DNA of 64,000 bases, from assembly GCF_030680185.1 (NCBI RefSeq), contig NZ_JAUXVZ010000054.1, positions 1 through 64,000 on the forward strand. The letters run 5' to 3'. The DNA is from Phenylobacterium sp. (lineage in GTDB: Bacteria > Pseudomonadota > Alphaproteobacteria > Caulobacterales > Caulobacteraceae). The translations under genes and the position numbers were made by a program. The notes beneath the pieces were generated by a model. That model did not search any database, was not told the origin of the DNA, and saw only the letters and a list, made by a program, of their open reading frames with translations. Every line of letters begins with the position of its first letter. The first letter of the stretch is position 1. Below are positions 59,714 to 64,000 of the stretch, in pieces.

Positions 59714-60364
59714 ATGACCCTGACCTACGACCTCTACTGGTCCTTCCGGTCGCCCTATTCCTATATGATCACGCCGCGGCTGATGACGCTTGAGGCGGCT
59801 TACGATGTGAAGGGGAACATCCGGCCTGTCTATCCCCTGGCCGTGCGCACGCCTGAATTCTTCGAAACCCGCGACCCGCTCTGGTTCAGCTACTTCCTGA
59901 CCGACATTCACCGGGAGGCGGCCTTCCTTGGCCTGCCCTTCGCCTGGCCGCGCCCGGACCCAGTTTATATGGACATGGCCACGCGCACCTATCCCAAGGA
60001 CCAGCCCCACATCCATCGCTTGACCCAGATGGGCGTCGCCGCCGCCGAGCGGGGCAGGGGCCTGGCCTATCTGACCGAGGTCAGCCGGGTGATCTGGAGC
60101 GGCGCGGTCGAGAACTGGCATCAGGGCGACCACCTGGCCCAGGCCGCGACGCGCGCCGGCCTCGACCCCGAGGAACTGGCCAGCGCCGTCGACGCCGAAT
60201 CGGCGCGCCTCGACGCCGTCGTAGAGGCCAACCAGACCGCGCAACGACAGGCCGGCCATTATGGCGTGCCGATGATCGCCTTTAACGGCGAGCCCTTCTT
60301 CGGCCAGGACCGCTTCGACCAGTTCAAGTGGCGTCTGGAGCAGCAGGGCCTGAAGGCGCGATAG
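59714..60364 (+). CDS. DsbA-family protein, 2-hydroxychromene-2-carboxylate isomerase-like
   Basis: YDLYWSFRSPYSYMITPRL, VRTPEFF, AATRAGLDPEELASAVDAE, ANQTAQRQAGHYGVPMIAFNGEPFFGQDRFDQFKWRL. Confidence 0.87.
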   Translation: MTLTYDLYWSFRSPYSYMITPRLMTLEAAYDVKGNIRPVYPLAVRTPEFFETRDPLWFSYFLTDIHREAAFLGLPFAWPRPDPVYMDMATRTYPKDQPHIHRLTQMGVAAAERGRGLAYLTEVSRVIWSGAVENWHQGDHLAQAATRAGLDPEELASAVDAESARLDAVVEANQTAQRQAGHYGVPMIAFNGEPFFGQDRFDQFKWRLEQQGLKAR

Positions 60365-60443
60365 GCGGCGTCAATCATCTGAGGTAATATGATACCTTGC
60401 GCCTAGAGGCCGTGTTTTATAAGGCTTTCCGGCCCCATTCGTG

Positions 60444-60472
60444 TTGACAAGGTGGCGTTCGACCCGTACATG
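60444..60472 (+). promoter_or_regulatory. Candidate housekeeping promoter for rplM-rpsI
   Basis: TTGACA (60444-60449), 17-nt spacer, TACATG (60467-60472), about 55 nt upstream of the rplM ATG. Confidence 0.5.
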
Positions 60473-60526
60473 CCGCGCCTCACGTCGCCGGCGCCTTGCC
60501 GCCGTCGCAACTAACGGATCGTCCCC

Positions 60527-61000
60527 ATGATGAAGACCACGGCTTCTTTGAAGCCTGCCGAGGTCGAGAAGAAGTGGATCGTGATCGATGCTGAGAACGC
60601 CGTGGTCGGCCGCCTCGCCTCGTTCATCGCCATGCGTCTTCGCGGCAAGCATCGGCCCGACTACACCCCGCACGTCGATTGCGGCGACTTCGTCGTCGTC
60701 GTCAACGCCGACAAGGTGAAGTTCACCGGCAAGAAGCTGACCGACAAGGTCTACTACTGGCACACCGGCCATCCGGGCGGCATCAAGGAACGGACCGCCG
60801 ACAAGATCCTCGGCGGCAAGTTCCCCGAGCGCATCCTGGAAAAGGCTGTGGAGCGCATGCTCCCCAAGGAAAGCCCTCTGGCCCGCAAGCAGATGACTCA
60901 CCTGCGTATCTATACGAGCGCTGAGCATCCGCACGCCGCCCAGAACCCCGAGACCATCGCGTTCGCCGAGATGAACGCCAAGAACGTGCGGAGCGCCTGA
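60527..61000 (+). CDS. rplM: 50S ribosomal protein L13
   Basis: [69 protein letters not shown]. Confidence 0.98.
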   Translation: MMKTTASLKPAEVEKKWIVIDAENAVVGRLASFIAMRLRGKHRPDYTPHVDCGDFVVVVNADKVKFTGKKLTDKVYYWHTGHPGGIKERTADKILGGKFPERILEKAVERMLPKESPLARKQMTHLRIYTSAEHPHAAQNPETIAFAEMNAKNVRSA

Positions 61001-61005
61001 GGCCC

Positions 61006-61476
61006 ATGTCCGAGACCCAAGGTTTCGAGGCCCTGCAAAGCCTCTCTTCCAATCCCGAAGCCGCGCCGCGCGAACCGGTCATCGACCAGTACGGCCGCGC
61101 CTACGCCACCGGCAAGCGCAAGAACGCCGTGGCCCGCGTGTGGATCAAGCCTGGCAAGGGCGTGATCACCATCAACGGCCGTACTCAGGAAGTCTATTTT
61201 GCGCGCCCCGTGCTGCGCATGATGATCGCCCAGCCGCTGGAGATCGCCGACCGTCTGGGTCAGTTCGACGTCATCGTGACCGTGAAGGGCTCTGGCCTGT
61301 CGGGTCAGGCCGGCGCGGTTCGCCACGGCATCGCCAAGGCGCTGACCTATTACGAGCCGGGCCTGCGTCCCGTCCTGAAGCCGCACGGCTTCCTGACCCG
61401 CGACTCGCGCGTCGTCGAGCGTAAGAAGTACGGCAAGGCCAAGGCCCGCCGTAGCTTCCAGTTCTCGAAGCGCTAA
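61006..61476 (+). CDS. rpsI: 30S ribosomal protein S9
   Basis: [47 protein letters not shown]...[17 protein letters not shown]. Confidence 0.98.
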   Translation: MSETQGFEALQSLSSNPEAAPREPVIDQYGRAYATGKRKNAVARVWIKPGKGVITINGRTQEVYFARPVLRMMIAQPLEIADRLGQFDVIVTVKGSGLSGQAGAVRHGIAKALTYYEPGLRPVLKPHGFLTRDSRVVERKKYGKAKARRSFQFSKR

Positions 61477-61505
61477 TCGCGCGCGAACACCGCGTATGCG
61501 AATTG

Positions 61506-61536
61506 GGGCGCTTCGGGAGACCGGAGCGCCCTTTTT
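61506..61536 (+). terminator. Intrinsic terminator after rpsI
   Basis: GGGCGCTTCGG / CCGGAGCGCCC (one G-T pair), 4-nt loop, TTTTTC. Confidence 0.85.
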
Positions 61537-61583
61537 CTTTGTCCAGCGTCCCAGTTCTTGTTCATCGTCCACGGGAGACGACC

Positions 61584-62570
61584 ATGGCCCACAGGATCTT
61601 CATCGACGGCGAGGCCGGCACCACAGGCCTGCAGATCCGTCAGCGCCTGGCCGACCGGCGGGACCTGGAGGTGGTGTCCATCGATCCGGCGCGGCGCAAG
61701 GACGCCGACGCCCGGGCCGAACTGCTGAACAGCGTGGACGTGGCCATTCTCTGCCTGCCCGACGAGGGCGCGCGGGAGGCCGTGGCGATGATCGAAAATC
61801 CCGATGTGCGGGTCATCGACCCGTCCACGGCTCACAGGACCGCGCCGGGCTGGGTGTTCGGCTTCCCCGAGATGGCGCCCGGCCATCGCGAGGCCATCGC
61901 CGCCTCCAAGCGGGTGACCAATCCCGGCTGCTGGTCCACCGGCTTCATCGCTCTGGTCGCGCCCCTGGTGCGGGCGGGCCTGATCCCGGCCGAAGCGGCC
62001 CTCAGCGTCCATGGGGTCTCGGGCTATTCCGGCGGCGGCAGGGGGTTGATCGAAGAGTTCGAACAGGCGCCGCCAGCTTCCTCGGCCGACGCCTTCCGGC
62101 CGTACGGCATGACCCTGGCGCACAAGCATCTGCCGGAGATGGTGGCCTATACGGGGCTTTCCCATCCGCCGATCTTCTCGCCCGCCGTGGGCCGCTACGC
62201 CCAGGGCATGATTGTCGAGGTCCCTGTGGCGCTGTGGGCGCTGCCGGGGCGGCCAGCCGCGGGAGATCTGCGCGCGGCTCTGTCGGAAGCCTATGTCGGC
62301 GAGGCCTTCGTGCAGGTGGCGACCGATCTGGAGACCTCCCAGCTCAGTCGGGCGCGAGCCGGCGCCGGCGGATATGTCCAAGCCCTGGATCCCGAGGCCT
62401 TGAATGGCACGAACGCCTTGCATCTCCAAGTGTTCGGAGACGACGCCAAGGGCCAGGCCCGCCTATTGGCTGTGCTGGACAACCTCGGGAAGGGGGCGTC
62501 GGGCGCAGCCGTGCAGAACCTGAACCTGATGCTGGGCCTGGATGAGGGGGAAGGATTGAGTCGCCCCTAG
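61584..62570 (+). CDS. argC: N-acetyl-gamma-glutamyl-phosphate reductase
   Basis: HRIFIDGEAGTTGLQIRQRLADR, VTNPGCWSTGFIALVAPLV, VHGVSGYSGGGRGLI. Start set at MAHRIF. Confidence 0.95.
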   Translation: MAHRIFIDGEAGTTGLQIRQRLADRRDLEVVSIDPARRKDADARAELLNSVDVAILCLPDEGAREAVAMIENPDVRVIDPSTAHRTAPGWVFGFPEMAPGHREAIAASKRVTNPGCWSTGFIALVAPLVRAGLIPAEAALSVHGVSGYSGGGRGLIEEFEQAPPASSADAFRPYGMTLAHKHLPEMVAYTGLSHPPIFSPAVGRYAQGMIVEVPVALWALPGRPAAGDLRAALSEAYVGEAFVQVATDLETSQLSRARAGAGGYVQALDPEALNGTNALHLQVFGDDAKGQARLLAVLDNLGKGASGAAVQNLNLMLGLDEGEGLSRP

Positions 62571-62699
62571 GGATATGCAGAATTCGGCGCGGCTTGTGCC
62601 GATTCTGCCCCGTCGACCAAGGGTCGGCAATCAGAGCTTAACTCTACGGCGCCCAATCTGCCCAGGTCGTCGTGTGGCGCTTACAAGGATCTCTCGCTC

Positions 62700-64000
62700 A
62701 TGACCCACGCGTCATTCGTTGATCCGCAGGACGACGCGTCGGCCCGGGGGCGGGACGCGTGGGACCTGGATATCGGCACCTTTTTCGAGGTGTCCCTCGA
62801 TCTTCTGGTGATCCGCGACCTTGAGGGGCGCGTGCTGAAGGCCAGCCGCTCCTGGCAGACGATTCTCGGCCATGATCCAGAGGACATGGAAGGCCTGCCG
62901 CTGCTGCGCCTGGTCCACCCCGACGACCTTCCCGGCACCCAGCACAGCGTCACCGAGGTCGAGCAGCGTCGACCCGGCGACCCGGTGCTCGGCTTCATCA
63001 ATCGCTACCGTCACCGGAACGGGGGCTATCGCACCCTGGAGTGGCGCGCCCAGCGCTACGGCGATCGCATCTATGGCGTCGCGCGGGATGTCACCGAGCG
63101 GGTGGCGGCCGAGCGGGAACTGCTGGAGGCCAAGGCGATGGCCGAGGCGGCCAGCCGGGCCAAGACGGACTTCCTGGCCAATATGAGTCACGAGGTGCGC
63201 ACCCCGCTCAATGGGGTGATCGGCATCATCGACGCCCTGTCACGCACCCCGCTGAGCCCCGAACAGGCCGAGATGGTCGGTCTGGTGCGGGATTCCGGCG
63301 TGATCCTGGAACGGCTGGTGTCGGACTTCCTGATCGTCTCCAAGATCGAGGCCGGACAGCTTGAGCTGGAGACCCGCCCCTTCGACCTGGACGAGGCGCT
63401 GCGCCCCTATATCGAAGTCACCCGCCACCGGGTCGATGACAAGGGCCTGGCCCTGAAGGTGGAGCGTGACCCGGCGGTTCAGGGGCGTTTCGTGGGCGAC
63501 GCCACGCGCATCGGCCAGATCATCAGCAACCTTTTGTCCAACGCGGTGAAGTTTACCGAGCGGGGCCACGTCATCCTGCGCATCGGCCGAATCGAGGCTC
63601 CTGACGGCGAGCACCTGAGCTTTGAGGTCGAGGACACCGGCGTCGGCTTCGACGCCGAACAGGCCGCCCGCCTGTTCGACCGTTTCAGCCAGGCCGATGC
63701 GACCATCAGCCGCCGGTTCGGCGGCACCGGGCTCGGCCTCTCCATCTGTCGCTCCCTGGCCGACCTGATGGGCGGCAAGATTACCGCCACGTCTCAGCCC
63801 GGGCAGGGCAGTCGCTTCGTGGTCACCATTCCCTTGCCCCGGGCCGAGGGGCCGACGGAAGACCAGATCGCCCATCACCGCCCATCGGCGCAGCAGCCAA
63901 GATGCGAGCGCCCCTTGAGGGTCTTGCTCGCCGAAGATCATCCGACCAACCAGCGGGTGGTTCAGCTGATCCTGGCCAGCCAGGCGGCCGAGTTGGTGAC
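62700..64000 (+). CDS. Hybrid sensor histidine kinase with PAS, HisKA, HATPase_c and start of REC (truncated by window end)
   Basis: FFEVSLDLLVIRDLEGRVLKASRSWQTILGHDPEDM (PAS), FLANMSHEVRTPLNGVIGIIDAL (H-box), ISNLLSNAVKFTE, FGGTGLGLSICRSL, RVLLAEDHPTNQRVVQLIL (REC start). Confidence 0.95.
   Translation, partial: MTHASFVDPQDDASARGRDAWDLDIGTFFEVSLDLLVIRDLEGRVLKASRSWQTILGHDPEDMEGLPLLRLVHPDDLPGTQHSVTEVEQRRPGDPVLGFINRYRHRNGGYRTLEWRAQRYGDRIYGVARDVTERVAAERELLEAKAMAEAASRAKTDFLANMSHEVRTPLNGVIGIIDALSRTPLSPEQAEMVGLVRDSGVILERLVSDFLIVSKIEAGQLELETRPFDLDEALRPYIEVTRHRVDDKGLALKVERDPAVQGRFVGDATRIGQIISNLLSNAVKFTERGHVILRIGRIEAPDGEHLSFEVEDTGVGFDAEQAARLFDRFSQADATISRRFGGTGLGLSICRSLADLMGGKITATSQPGQGSRFVVTIPLPRAEGPTEDQIAHHRPSAQQPRCERPLRVLLAEDHPTNQRVVQLILASQAAELV

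Overview
The window is GC-rich, gene-dense bacterial chromosome. Gene content and order look like a Caulobacterales-type alphaproteobacterium (taxon is inference). Nearly everything is core genome: ribosomal proteins (rplI/rpsR/rpsF, rplM/rpsI), the fabD-fabG-acpP-fabF-mltG-yicC-gmk block, an rsmA-pdxA-surA-lptD-lptG-lptF outer-membrane biogenesis block, pepA-holC, ndk, purM, rnd, ppx-ppk-hdaA, bpt, motB, hemB, a valine-degradation-like trio, hemA, a MucR-type regulator, glyA-nrdR-rib-nusB-thiL, hppA, bamE, plsX-fabH-ihfA-merR, tRNA-Pro(GGG), ctaA, argC and two hybrid histidine kinases. I found no mobile element, CRISPR array, phage, defence island or secondary-metabolite cluster, and no convincing evidence of a wholly undescribed system. 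The observations most worth checking are: a FixK/FNR-type box at class II spacing upstream of hemA; a riboflavin cluster in which RibD has only the reductase domain and no ribBA lies between ribE and ribH; an uncalled 32-aa membrane ORF coupled to a hybrid histidine kinase; a bulged hairpin in the rpsF leader resembling S6:S18 autoregulatory motifs; and a 10-bp inverted repeat covering the stop codons of convergent ctaA and a PhoX-like gene. All calls come from reading the sequence and supplied translations; no database search was run.
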